From assembly GCA_964647395.1 (NCBI GenBank), contig CAZYHR010000121.1, forward strand, positions 1-9,238: DNA of 9,238 nucleotides, in the 5' to 3' direction. The position numbers were made by a program, and so were the translations under genes. This DNA comes from Phosphoribacter sp964647395. GTDB lineage: Bacteria > Actinomycetota > Actinomycetes > Actinomycetales > Dermatophilaceae. The notes under the pieces were generated by a model that was given only the letters and a program-made list of their open reading frames with translations, was not told where the DNA came from and searched no databases. Below are positions 1-6,151 of the stretch, piece after piece (the first letter of the stretch is position 1; each line of letters begins with the position of its first letter).

Positions 1-487
1 GCCGGCCGTCCAGCGTCGCCCGGCCCTCGGTCCACAGCTGGCGGAAGATCTCGACGCCCTCGCGCAGCCGGCCGAGCCGGTCGCGCGCCTCGGGGAAGCC
101 GTAGCCGTAGGCCCGCCACTCGTGCTCGTACCAGCCCGCGCCGATGCCCATCTCGACCCGGCCGCCGCTGATGATGTCGACGGTCGCCGCGACCTTGGCC
201 AGATAGGCGGGGTTGCGATAGCTCATGCACGTGCACATCTGGCCGAGCCGGATCCGGCTGGTGCTCGCGGCGAACGCGGCCATGAGCGTCCACGCCTCGT
301 GGGTGGCCTCGTCGGTCGGCGTCGGGGTGGTGTGGAAGTGGTCGTAGACCCACAGCGACTCCCACTGCTCGACCTCGTCGAAGCGGTGCGCCAGCCCGTC
401 CATGACCCCCCAGTGCATGGCCGGGTCGATGCCGACGAGGTCCAGCCGCCAGCCCTGCGGGACGAAGACTCCGAAGCGGATGCTCAT
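1..487 (-). CDS. LLM-class F420-dependent oxidoreductase, Rv1855c type (N-terminal part)
   Basis: Reading leftward from ATG at 487 gives an open frame of 162 codons running off the window. It starts MSIRFGVFVPQGWRLDLVG and contains SLWVYDHFHTTPTPTDEAT, MCTCMSYRNPAYLAKVAATV and GGRVEMGIGAGWYEHEWRAY. These are hallmarks of the luciferase-like TIM-barrel oxidoreductases that use coenzyme F420, and closest, as recalled, to the mycobacterial Rv1855c family. Such proteins transfer hydride between F420 and an unknown small substrate in the cytoplasm. About half of the usual roughly 300 residues is visible, so completeness cannot be judged. AGGA at 495-498 lies 7 bases before the ATG and supports this start. 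The gene is divergent from the CoA-binding gene at 552. The family call is firm; the substrate is unknown. Confidence 0.9.
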   Translation of the reverse strand, partial: MSIRFGVFVPQGWRLDLVGIDPAMHWGVMDGLAHRFDEVEQWESLWVYDHFHTTPTPTDEATHEAWTLMAAFAASTSRIRLGQMCTCMSYRNPAYLAKVAATVDIISGGRVEMGIGAGWYEHEWRAYGYGFPEARDRLGRLREGVEIFRQLWTEGRATLDGR

Positions 488-551
488 GGCTCCATCCTGC
501 CACCCGTGAACACCGGCCCCGAGCCCGTCCGGAGCGTGTGAGACTGGCCGG
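488..551. other. Divergent intergenic region between the oxidoreductase and CoA-binding genes
   Basis: These 64 bases separate two divergent starts, so both promoters should lie here or inside the neighbouring genes. An AGGA ribosome-binding site for the leftward gene is at 495-498. I see no convincing TANNNT -10 element on either strand and no good ribosome-binding site before the rightward ATG at 552. Confidence 0.5.
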
Positions 552-995
552 ATGACGGCATACGCCAACGACCCTGAGGTCATCCGAGACGCCCTGGCCA
601 ACCCCGGAACGTGGGCCGTGGTCGGCCTGTCCGAGAACTCGTCCCGCACCGCCCACCGGATCGCGCACTGGCTGCAGGTCGAGTTGGACAAGCGGATCAT
701 CCCGGTCCACCCGAGCGCGGCCACGGTGTTCGGCGAGCAGGGCTACCAGCGGCTGGCCGACATCCCCGACGGCACGCACGTCGAGGTCGTCGACTGCTTC
801 GTCAACTCCGCGCTGGTCGGCGCGGTCGTCGACGAGGCCATCGAGCAGCGCGAGCGACTGGGCATCAAGCTGGTGTGGCTGCAGCTCGGCGTCATCGACG
901 AGGCGGCCGCCCAGCGGGCCCGCGGCGCCGGCCTCGACGTGGTCATGGACACCTGCCCCCGGATCGAGTACCCGAGGCTGCGTCCCGGCGACTGA
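552..995 (+). CDS. CoA-binding domain protein (YccU-like)
   Basis: This complete 147-residue protein has a single Rossmann-like CoA-binding domain. WAVVGLSENSSRTAHRIA at residues 21-38 is the nucleotide/CoA-binding glycine loop region. IIPVHPSA (49-56) and the closing DTCPRIEYPRL (133-143) match the conserved core and C-terminal signature of the small YccU/CoA-binding family, whose members are about this length. The domain resembles the CoA-binding part of succinyl-CoA synthetase alpha but lacks the ligase domains, so it probably binds CoA or a related ligand without catalysis. Its physiological role is unknown. The ATG at 552 has no clear Shine-Dalgarno sequence. The gene is convergent with purE across a repeat-rich gap. 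Confidence 0.88.
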   Translation: MTAYANDPEVIRDALANPGTWAVVGLSENSSRTAHRIAHWLQVELDKRIIPVHPSAATVFGEQGYQRLADIPDGTHVEVVDCFVNSALVGAVVDEAIEQRERLGIKLVWLQLGVIDEAAAQRARGAGLDVVMDTCPRIEYPRLRPGD

Positions 996-1007
996 CCGGG
1001 GTCAGCA

Positions 1008-1051
1008 CGGCAGGGGCGCGGCACGGGCGCGGGAGGGGCGCGGCAGGGGCG
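1008..1051. repeat. Four tandem copies of an 11-bp G+C-rich unit
   Basis: The copies, read on the plus strand, are CGGCAGGGGCG (1008-1018), CGGCACGGGCG (1019-1029), CGGGAGGGGCG (1030-1040) and CGGCAGGGGCG (1041-1051). The first and last are identical; the middle two each differ at one base. The array begins 13 bases after the stop codon at 995 and lies wholly in the convergent gap. The period is close to one helical turn of DNA. No coding function is apparent. Confidence 0.85.
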
Positions 1052-1061
1052 GCAGCCGCCC
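1047..1061. terminator. Possible G+C-rich hairpin terminator between convergent genes
   Basis: GGGCGGC at 1047-1053 and GCCGCCC at 1055-1061 are perfect inverted repeats around A1054, giving a stem of about 6 bp with a 3-base loop. The stem overlaps the last 11-bp repeat copy. It lies 52 bases past the stop of the CoA-binding gene. No U-tract follows on either strand. Actinobacterial terminators often lack one, so termination is plausible but unproven. Confidence 0.4.
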
Positions 1062-1072
1062 TGAATGCTGAC

Positions 1073-1106
1073 AAAACAGGCGGGGAGCGTTCCAGGCAAC
1101 CGTTTT
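1073..1106 (-). terminator. Weak terminator-like inverted repeat after purE
   Basis: On the minus strand AAAACGG begins in the purE stop codon and pairs with CC-T-GTTTT (bulged T), making a 7-bp stem with one bulge around a 19-base loop. The pairing arms are 1100-1106 and 1073-1080. The arm rich in T could act as a short U-run at the end of the eight-gene leftward run. The loop is long and the stem weak, so this is a tentative call. Confidence 0.25.
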
Positions 1107-1681
1107 CACCGGGTATGCCGCTGGCGCTCCTGGCGCTCCTGGCGAGACGCCCGCAGCGCGGCGCCCTTGGCCCGGGCCTGCTCGGTGAGCGCGGCCTGGG
1201 CCTGCTCCAGGGCGGCGCGGATCCGGTGCGCCTCCGGCCCCTGGCCGGCGCCGAGGATGCGGGCGGCGAGCAGGCCGGCGTTGCGGGCGCCGCCGATCGA
1301 GACGGTGGCCACCGGCACGCCGGCGGGCATCTGGACGATCGACAGCAGCGAGTCGAGGCCGTCGAGCTGGCGCAGCGGCACCGGCACCCCGATGACCGGC
1401 AGCGGGGTCACCGAGGCGAGCATGCCGGGCAGGTGGGCCGCCCCACCGGCGCCGGCGACGATGACCCGCAGCCCGCGGGCGGCGGCCCGCCGGCCGTAGT
1501 CGATCATCTCCAGCGGCATCCGGTGCGCCGAGACGACGTCGACCTCGTAGGGGATGGCCAGTTCGTCCAGCGCGTCGGCGGCCTGGCCCAGCACCGGCCA
1601 GTCGCTGTCGCTGCCCATGACGACGCCGACCACCGGGTCGTCGTCGCCGGGCCGGATCCGGTCGGCGGGCGGCTCACTCAT
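1106..1681 (-). CDS. purE: 5-(carboxyamino)imidazole ribonucleotide mutase PurE (class I)
   Basis: PurE converts N5-carboxyaminoimidazole ribonucleotide to 4-carboxy-aminoimidazole ribonucleotide in cytoplasmic de novo purine synthesis. The 191-residue product carries the phosphate-binding GSDSDW (23-28), SAHRMP (51-56) with the catalytic histidine H53, and AGAGGAAHLPGM (76-87). GVPVATVSIGGARNAG (121-136) completes the core. Having purK immediately upstream fits the bacterial class I two-enzyme route. The ATG at 1681 is preceded by AGGAG at 1688-1692, 6 bases away, and the gene overlaps the purK end by 8 bases, which suggests translational coupling. The protein has a short N-terminal extension and a charged C-terminal tail (about 150-191) ending in a repeated RQE unit, making it longer than the roughly 160-170 residues usual for the family. 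Confidence 0.97.
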   Translation of the reverse strand: MSEPPADRIRPGDDDPVVGVVMGSDSDWPVLGQAADALDELAIPYEVDVVSAHRMPLEMIDYGRRAAARGLRVIVAGAGGAAHLPGMLASVTPLPVIGVPVPLRQLDGLDSLLSIVQMPAGVPVATVSIGGARNAGLLAARILGAGQGPEAHRIRAALEQAQAALTEQARAKGAALRASRQERQERQRHTR

Positions 1682-2837
1682 CGATGACTCCTGCCAGATA
1701 GTCGGCGGCGTGCCGGGCCCGGGCCTGCGCGTCGGCCAGGTCCGGGCCGGACACGGTGACGTGCCCGATCTTGCGTCCCGGCCGCACGCCCTTGCCGTAG
1801 AGGTGCACCTTGGCCCCGGGGTCGCGGGCCATGACGTGCCGATAGGCGGGGTAGAGCTCGGGGTGGCCGCCGCCGAGCACGTTGGCCATGACCGACCACG
1901 GCGTCAGCGCCGCCGGGTCGCCGAGCGGCAGGTCGAGCACCGCCCGCAGGTGCTGCTCGAACTGGCTGGTCACCGAGCCGTCGATGGTCCAGTGCCCGCT
2001 GTTGTGCGGGCGCATGGCCAGCTCGTTGACCAGCACCTGGCCGCCGACGTCGAACAGTTCGACGGCCAGCACCCCGGTCACCCCGAGCTCGCCGGCGATG
2101 GTCAGCGCGATCCGGGCCGCCTCGATCGCCTCGGCCTCGGGCAGCCCCGGCGCCGGCGCCGTGACCTCGGTGCAGATGCCGTCGGTCTGCACGGTCTGCA
2201 CGACCGGCCAGGCGGCCGCCTGCCCGGACGGGCTGCGCGCGACGAGCGCAGCCAGCTCGCGCTCGAACGGCACGAGTTGCTCGACGAGCACCGGCCCGCG
2301 GGCCAGCCACGGCTCGACCTGGGCCAGCTCGTGCGGGCCGCGCAGCACGAGCACGCCCTTGCCGTCGTAGCCGCCGCGCGGGGTCTTGGCGACCACCGGC
2401 CAGCCGTGGGTCGCGCCGAAGTCGGCGACCTCGCTCACCTGGTCGGCCGCGGCCCACACCGGGCACGGCACCCCGGCCGCGCGCAGCCGGGCTCGCATGG
2501 CGAGCTTGTCCTGGGCGAAGACCAGCGCCTGCGGCGACGGGTGTAGCGCCACCCCCTGCTCGAGGAGCGCCGCGAGCACCGGGGCCGGGACGTGCTCGTG
2601 GTCGAAGGTGACGACGTCGCACTCGGCGGCGAAGCGGCATACCGCCTCGAGGTCGTCGTGCGCCCCGACCGGCGCGGAGGGCACCACGAGGGCCGCCGAG
2701 GCGTCCGGTGCCTCGGCCAGCACCGACAGCTGCACCCCGAGGGCGATCGCCGGCGGCTGCATCATCCGGGCCAGCTGGCCGCCGCCGATGACGCCGACCA
2801 CCGGGAAGCCGCCGGGGGCCCGGCGCGGCGCGCTCAC
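1674..2837 (-). CDS. purK: 5-(carboxyamino)imidazole ribonucleotide synthase PurK
   Basis: PurK is the ATP-grasp enzyme that carboxylates aminoimidazole ribonucleotide with bicarbonate and ATP, giving the substrate of PurE. The 387-residue product has the N-terminal VGVIGGGQLARMM (14-26), DHEHVPAPVL (79-88), DKLAMRARLRAAGVPCP (110-126), the ATP-grasp lysine and glycine loop VAKTPRGGYDGKG (149-161), VEQLVPFERE (185-194), and NELAMRPHNSGHWTIDG (271-287) near the metal/ATP site. The leftward frame stays open far upstream, to 3239. I chose GTG at 2837 because the PurK homology begins right after it, GGAGGA lies 7 bases upstream at 2845-2850, and it makes a 4-base GTGA overlap with the preceding GtrA gene. 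Confidence 0.97.
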   Translation of the reverse strand: MSAPRRAPGGFPVVGVIGGGQLARMMQPPAIALGVQLSVLAEAPDASAALVVPSAPVGAHDDLEAVCRFAAECDVVTFDHEHVPAPVLAALLEQGVALHPSPQALVFAQDKLAMRARLRAAGVPCPVWAAADQVSEVADFGATHGWPVVAKTPRGGYDGKGVLVLRGPHELAQVEPWLARGPVLVEQLVPFERELAALVARSPSGQAAAWPVVQTVQTDGICTEVTAPAPGLPEAEAIEAARIALTIAGELGVTGVLAVELFDVGGQVLVNELAMRPHNSGHWTIDGSVTSQFEQHLRAVLDLPLGDPAALTPWSVMANVLGGGHPELYPAYRHVMARDPGAKVHLYGKGVRPGRKIGHVTVSGPDLADAQARARHAADYLAGVIDE

Positions 2838-3469
2838 CGGTCCATCCTCCGGCGGTGCACGCCGTCGGGGTCCAGGTGCCCGTCCTCGTCGACGATGTCG
2901 CCGGCGACGACCGGGGCGACCAGCGGCAGGTCCTCCTCGCGCGCGTGGTGCCGGACCGCACGGAAGGTCCACAGCTTGTTGACGATGAAGTTGATCGGCA
3001 TGGTGAGCACGATGGTGATGAGCTGCGCCCAGTAGTAGCGCGACCGCAGCCCGACCTGCTCGGTGAAATAGGGATCGGGCAGTTGCAACGCCGACTCCGG
3101 GTGGGTCAGCACGGTGATGACGAAGATGCCGACGAAGGCCGCGACGCTGCCGACCGCGAGGAACGGCCAGAACTGCCGCCACCAGGACCCGTGCAGGCGG
3201 GCCCGGAAGGTCCAGCCCCGGTTGAGCTGGAAGTTCCACAGGTTCGCCACGAGGAAGGACCCGATCCAGACCAGGTGGACGTAGCGGACGTTGTAGCCCA
3301 ACGGCAGCGGCAGCAGGGCCCGGCGGGCGTTGACGGTGCCGCCGTTGAGCTTGTGCAGCACGATCGCCACGGCGAGGTTGACCAGCACCCCCGACGCGCC
3401 GACGATGCCGAACTTGACGAACTGCCTGACATGGCGGCGCCCGAACTTCGGCAGCGGGCGACCACTCAC
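2834..3469 (-). CDS. GtrA-family four-helix membrane protein
   Basis: This 211-residue protein has four hydrophobic segments, at roughly 18-40, 64-82, 98-122 and 145-167. The two halves each end in the family's repeated signature: NLWNFQLNRGWTFRAR (76-91) and MPINFIVNKLWTFRAV (157-172). GtrA proteins are thought to flip or help move lipid-linked sugars across the membrane for cell-envelope glycosylation. No glycosyltransferase is next to it, so its substrate is unknown. It is longer than the common 120-150 residues owing to a loop after the first helix and a hydrophilic C-terminal tail (173-211) rich in Asp, His and Arg. The start is GTG at 3469, 12 bases after the kinase stop, without a strong ribosome-binding site. 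From memory, a GtrA protein also sits beside purK in mycobacteria. Confidence 0.9.
   Translation of the reverse strand: MSGRPLPKFGRRHVRQFVKFGIVGASGVLVNLAVAIVLHKLNGGTVNARRALLPLPLGYNVRYVHLVWIGSFLVANLWNFQLNRGWTFRARLHGSWWRQFWPFLAVGSVAAFVGIFVITVLTHPESALQLPDPYFTEQVGLRSRYYWAQLITIVLTMPINFIVNKLWTFRAVRHHAREEDLPLVAPVVAGDIVDEDGHLDPDGVHRRRMDR
2845..2850 (-). promoter_or_regulatory. Strong Shine-Dalgarno site that fixes the purK start
   Basis: GGAGGA on the minus strand lies 7 bases before GTG at 2837 and inside the end of the GtrA gene. It is the reason for choosing this internal GTG over the much longer open frame. Confidence 0.8.
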
Positions 3470-3481
3470 AGTCCCGGGAGC

Positions 3482-4543
3482 CTACCCGTTCGCGCTACGA
3501 GCATCGGCCCGCGGACCGGGGTGGGCGGCCTCGGACAGGAACAGCGCGAAGGTCGCCGGCTGCCGGGACAGCAGGTCGAGCCGCCCGCCGGAGGCCTCGG
3601 CCAGGTCCCGGGCCACGGCCAGCCCGACGCCGCTGCCGCCGGACACGCCGCTGACCGAGCGTTCGAAGATGTGCGGTGCCACCGCGCCGCTCACCCCGGT
3701 GCCCTCGTCGCGCAGTTCGACGACGACCGAGGGCCCGCTGCGCCGCACGGTGATCGTCACCGTGCCGCCCCCGTGGACCAGCGAGTTCTCCAGCAACGTC
3801 GAGAGCACCTCGGAGACGGCGACCGGGGTGGTCCGCACGACCAGGCCGCGCTCGCCGTCGACCCGCACGCTGCGCCGGGCCGTCTCGAAGGCCGGCTGCC
3901 ACTCCCGCTGCAGCCCCGCGATGACCGAGTCCAGCGGCACGTCGGTCAGCGCGTCCTGCGGCTCGGTGCGGCGGCGGTGCAGCAGGTCGTCGACGACCGC
4001 GGTGAGCCGCTCGACCTGTGCGATGGCGACCGTCGCCTCCTCCTTGGCGGTGGCGAGGTCGTCGGTGTCGGCGATCTCCTCGATCCGCATGAGCAGCGCG
4101 GTGAGCGGCGTGCGCAACTGGTGGGACGCGTCGGAGGCGAAGCTGCGCTCGGCCGCCAGGGCCCGGCTCTGCTGGTATGCCGCGCGGCTGAGCACCCGGG
4201 AGATCCGGTCGATCTCGTCGATGCCGCACTCCATCGGCGGGATGTGGCTCTCGCCGCGGCTGAGACGCTCGGCGTTGGCGGTGATCTGCCCGACCGGTGC
4301 CATCAACCGGGCGATCTCGGCCCGGGCGACCAGATAGGCGGCGACCGCTCCCGCGACGATCAGCCCGAGCAGCACGAGCGCCAGGTCGACGGCCCGCTCC
4401 CAGGTGGAGCGGGCCAGCCACGCGTCGATGAGGTCGTGCCGCTCCGAGGACAGCCACAGCGTCGTGCTGAACAGCGGGATGCCCAGCACGATGATCGAGG
4501 AGAGGATCATCATCCGGGTCGCGCGCAGGATGCTCTGCCGCAC
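3482..4543 (-). CDS. Sensor histidine kinase with minimal extracytoplasmic loop
   Basis: This 353-residue membrane kinase should phosphorylate the response regulator encoded just upstream. Helix 1 is about residues 11-31 and helix 2 about 53-74, with only some 20 residues between them. A HAMP-like linker follows (about 75-127). The HisKA dimerisation region has FASDASHQLRTPLTALL (135-151), with H141 the phospho-acceptor. The ATPase domain has the N box around N253 (LSTLLENSLVHGGG), DEGTG at 279-283 (G1) and GGSGVGLAVARDLAEASGG (302-320, G2). All catalytic boxes look intact. GTG at 4543 has AGGA 7 bases upstream at 4551-4554, overlapping the regulator's stop codon. Alternative starts are the Met pair at residues 11-12. 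The signal is unknown; with such a small loop, sensing in the membrane is possible. Confidence 0.95.
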   Translation of the reverse strand: MRQSILRATRMMILSSIIVLGIPLFSTTLWLSSERHDLIDAWLARSTWERAVDLALVLLGLIVAGAVAAYLVARAEIARLMAPVGQITANAERLSRGESHIPPMECGIDEIDRISRVLSRAAYQQSRALAAERSFASDASHQLRTPLTALLMRIEEIADTDDLATAKEEATVAIAQVERLTAVVDDLLHRRRTEPQDALTDVPLDSVIAGLQREWQPAFETARRSVRVDGERGLVVRTTPVAVSEVLSTLLENSLVHGGGTVTITVRRSGPSVVVELRDEGTGVSGAVAPHIFERSVSGVSGGSGVGLAVARDLAEASGGRLDLLSRQPATFALFLSEAAHPGPRADARSANG

Positions 4544-4552
4544 CGCGGCGTC

Positions 4553-5299
4553 CTAACCGGGGCCCGACGCGGGCGGCGGGTCACCGCCGGGCCGGTCACC
4601 GCCACGCTCGGCGGCCTGACCCGAGGGTGAGCGCTCGAACCGGAACCCCAGGCCGCGGACCGTCGAGATGAAGCGGGGCTGGGCGACGTCGTCGCCGAAC
4701 TTCTTGCGCAGCATCGAGATGTGCATGTCGACGGTCTTGCTCGCCTGGTACCACTCGGTGCCCCAGACCTCGCGCATGAGCTGCTCGCGGGTGACCACCC
4801 GGCCCTGCTCGCGCAGCAGCACCCGCAGCAGGTCGAACTCCTTGGCGGTCAGCCGCAGCAGCTCGCCGCGGAACCAGGCGCGACGCCCCTCGAGGTCGAG
4901 CCAGACCTCCGCGGTGTCGTTGGTCGTCGTCGCGTCACCCGGCGAGCGGCGCAGCAGCGCCCGCACCCGGGCCAGCAGCTCGGCGAGCCGGATCGGCTTG
5001 GCGACGTAGTCGTCGGCCCCGGCGTCGAGCCCGACGACGGTGTCCAGCTCGTCGGCGCGGGCGGTGAGCATGATGACCGGCACGGTCCGGCCGTCCTCGC
5101 GCAGTCGGCGGCACACGTCCAGGCCGTCCATGAGCGGCAGCCCGATGTCGAGCACGACCAGGTCCGGTCCCTGCCGGACCCCCTCGAGGGCCGCGTGACC
5201 GTCGGACCGGACGTCGACCTCGTAGCCCTCGCGCCGCAGCGCCCGGGCCAGTAGCTCGGAGATGTCCGGGTCGTCCTCGACGAGCAGTACCCGGGTCAT
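4553..5299 (-). CDS. OmpR/PhoB-family response regulator
   Basis: This 248-residue DNA-binding regulator is the likely partner of the kinase that starts 9 bases downstream. The receiver domain (1-117) shows the acidic pair D9/D10, the phospho-acceptor D51 in VVLDIGLPLMDG, T79 in IMLTAR and K101 in DDYVAKP. The winged-helix domain (about 131-222) has LTAKEFDLLRVLLREQGRVV, VTREQLMREVWG, TVDMHISMLRKKF and STVRGLGFRFE, all typical of the family. A Gly/Pro-rich tail of about 25 residues looks disordered. The ATG at 5299 follows the enoyl-CoA hydratase stop by 18 bases. It has no Shine-Dalgarno site but does have a TATCCT hexamer 6 bases upstream, so leaderless expression is possible. Targets are unknown. 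Confidence 0.96.
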   Translation of the reverse strand: MTRVLLVEDDPDISELLARALRREGYEVDVRSDGHAALEGVRQGPDLVVLDIGLPLMDGLDVCRRLREDGRTVPVIMLTARADELDTVVGLDAGADDYVAKPIRLAELLARVRALLRRSPGDATTTNDTAEVWLDLEGRRAWFRGELLRLTAKEFDLLRVLLREQGRVVTREQLMREVWGTEWYQASKTVDMHISMLRKKFGDDVAQPRFISTVRGLGFRFERSPSGQAAERGGDRPGGDPPPASGPG

Positions 5300-5301
5300 G
5301 T

Positions 5302-5317
5302 GGGGAGGATAATCCCC
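5302..5317 (-). promoter_or_regulatory. Possible leaderless promoter with inverted repeat before the response regulator
   Basis: On the minus strand TATCCT (5311 to 5306) fits the actinobacterial TANNNT -10 pattern and ends 6 bases before the ATG at 5299, so transcription could begin at the start codon itself. The same bases are framed by the inverted repeat GGGGA (5317-5313) and TCCCC (5306-5302), which could be an operator or a small hairpin. I see no convincing -35 element. Confidence 0.4.
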
Positions 5318-6151
5318 TCAGGCTCCCGGCCAGCGGGGTGGCCGTTTCTCGGCGAAGGCGGCGACCCCCTCGGCGCGGTCCCCGCTGAACGCCGTGGCCC
5401 GCCAGCACGCGTCCTCGATCTCCAGCCCGGCCGCCAGATCGACGTCCAGACCGAGCCGCATGGCCCGCTTGGCCGAGCGCAGCCCGACCGGCGAGTGGGC
5501 GGCGATCTCGGCGGCCAGCTCCAGGGCCCGGGCCCGGGCGGTGCCGGCCGGGACCAGCTCGTCGACGACCCCGAGGGCGTGCGCCTCGGCGGCACCGATC
5601 TTGGCGGCGCTGAAGATGAGCCGGGCCGCGCGCGACCAGCCGATCCGGCGGCCGAGCAGCTGGGTGCCGCCCCCGCCGGGGATGACGCCGACCGACACCT
5701 CGGGCAGGCCGACCCCGGCGGCGTCGCCGCAGACGATGACGTCGCAGGCGAGGGCCAGCTCCAGCCCGCCGCCGTAGGCGAAGCCGTCGACGGCCGCGAC
5801 GGCCGGCATCGGCAGGTTGAGCACCCCGCCGTAGGCCGCCCGGGCCAGCGGCCGTTGCCGCACCAGCTCGGCGTCGGTCAGCGAGTTGCGCTCCTTGAGG
5901 TCGGCGCCGACGCAGAAGGCCCGCTCGTGCGCGGAGGTGAGCACGACGCACCGGACCTGCGGGTCGGCGGCGAGTTCGCCGGTGGCCCGGGCCAGCGCCC
6001 CGGCGAGCTCGGTGGAGATCGCGTTCATCGCTTCGGGCCGGTCGAGCACGAGCTCGGCGACGTGGCCGCCGTCGCCGTGTCGCTCGACCCGCACCAGCGG
6101 GCGCGCCGCAGCGGGCCGGTCCGGGCCGGGGGCGGGCGGCATACCGGTCAT
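5318..6151 (-). CDS. Enoyl-CoA hydratase/isomerase family protein
   Basis: This 277-residue crotonase-fold protein probably adds water to 2-enoyl-CoA in fatty-acid or branched-chain amino-acid breakdown. The first oxyanion-hole region is AFCVGADLKE (78-87). YGGGLELALACDV (126-138) contains E131, and GLPEVSVGVIPGGGGTQ (148-164) contains E151; these align with the two catalytic glutamates of true hydratases, so the enzyme is likely active rather than a divergent isomerase. Length is near normal, with a Pro/Ala-rich N-terminal leader of about 18 residues. The ATG at 6151 forms a 4-base ATGA overlap with the cyclase gene, and AAGGAG at 6158-6163 lies 6 bases upstream inside that gene, so the two are probably coupled. 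An alternative start is Met4. The exact substrate cannot be read from sequence. Confidence 0.94.
   Translation of the reverse strand: MTGMPPAPGPDRPAAARPLVRVERHGDGGHVAELVLDRPEAMNAISTELAGALARATGELAADPQVRCVVLTSAHERAFCVGADLKERNSLTDAELVRQRPLARAAYGGVLNLPMPAVAAVDGFAYGGGLELALACDVIVCGDAAGVGLPEVSVGVIPGGGGTQLLGRRIGWSRAARLIFSAAKIGAAEAHALGVVDELVPAGTARARALELAAEIAAHSPVGLRSAKRAMRLGLDVDLAAGLEIEDACWRATAFSGDRAEGVAAFAEKRPPRWPGA

Noticed and set aside
2838..3239. N-terminal extension of purK to an ATG at 3239
   Set aside because: The extra 134 codons overlap the GtrA gene in another frame and have no PurK similarity. The GTG at 2837 has a strong ribosome-binding site and the usual PurK start.
202..4341. Repeated 9-mer GATAGGCGG at 202-210, 1841-1849 and 4333-4341
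   Set aside because: All three sit in the same codon frame, encoding Ala-Tyr followed by a C-starting codon, so protein sequence and codon choice can explain them.
2855..4630. A 591-codon open frame on the plus strand
   Set aside because: It is antisense to the GtrA and kinase genes, which have clear family motifs. The translation shows only composition bias.
4935..5951. A 338-codon leftward open frame across the regulator and hydratase genes
   Set aside because: Its Arg/Gly/Ala-rich translation is a frame-shifted copy of the two real genes, and it crosses their junction without any motif.
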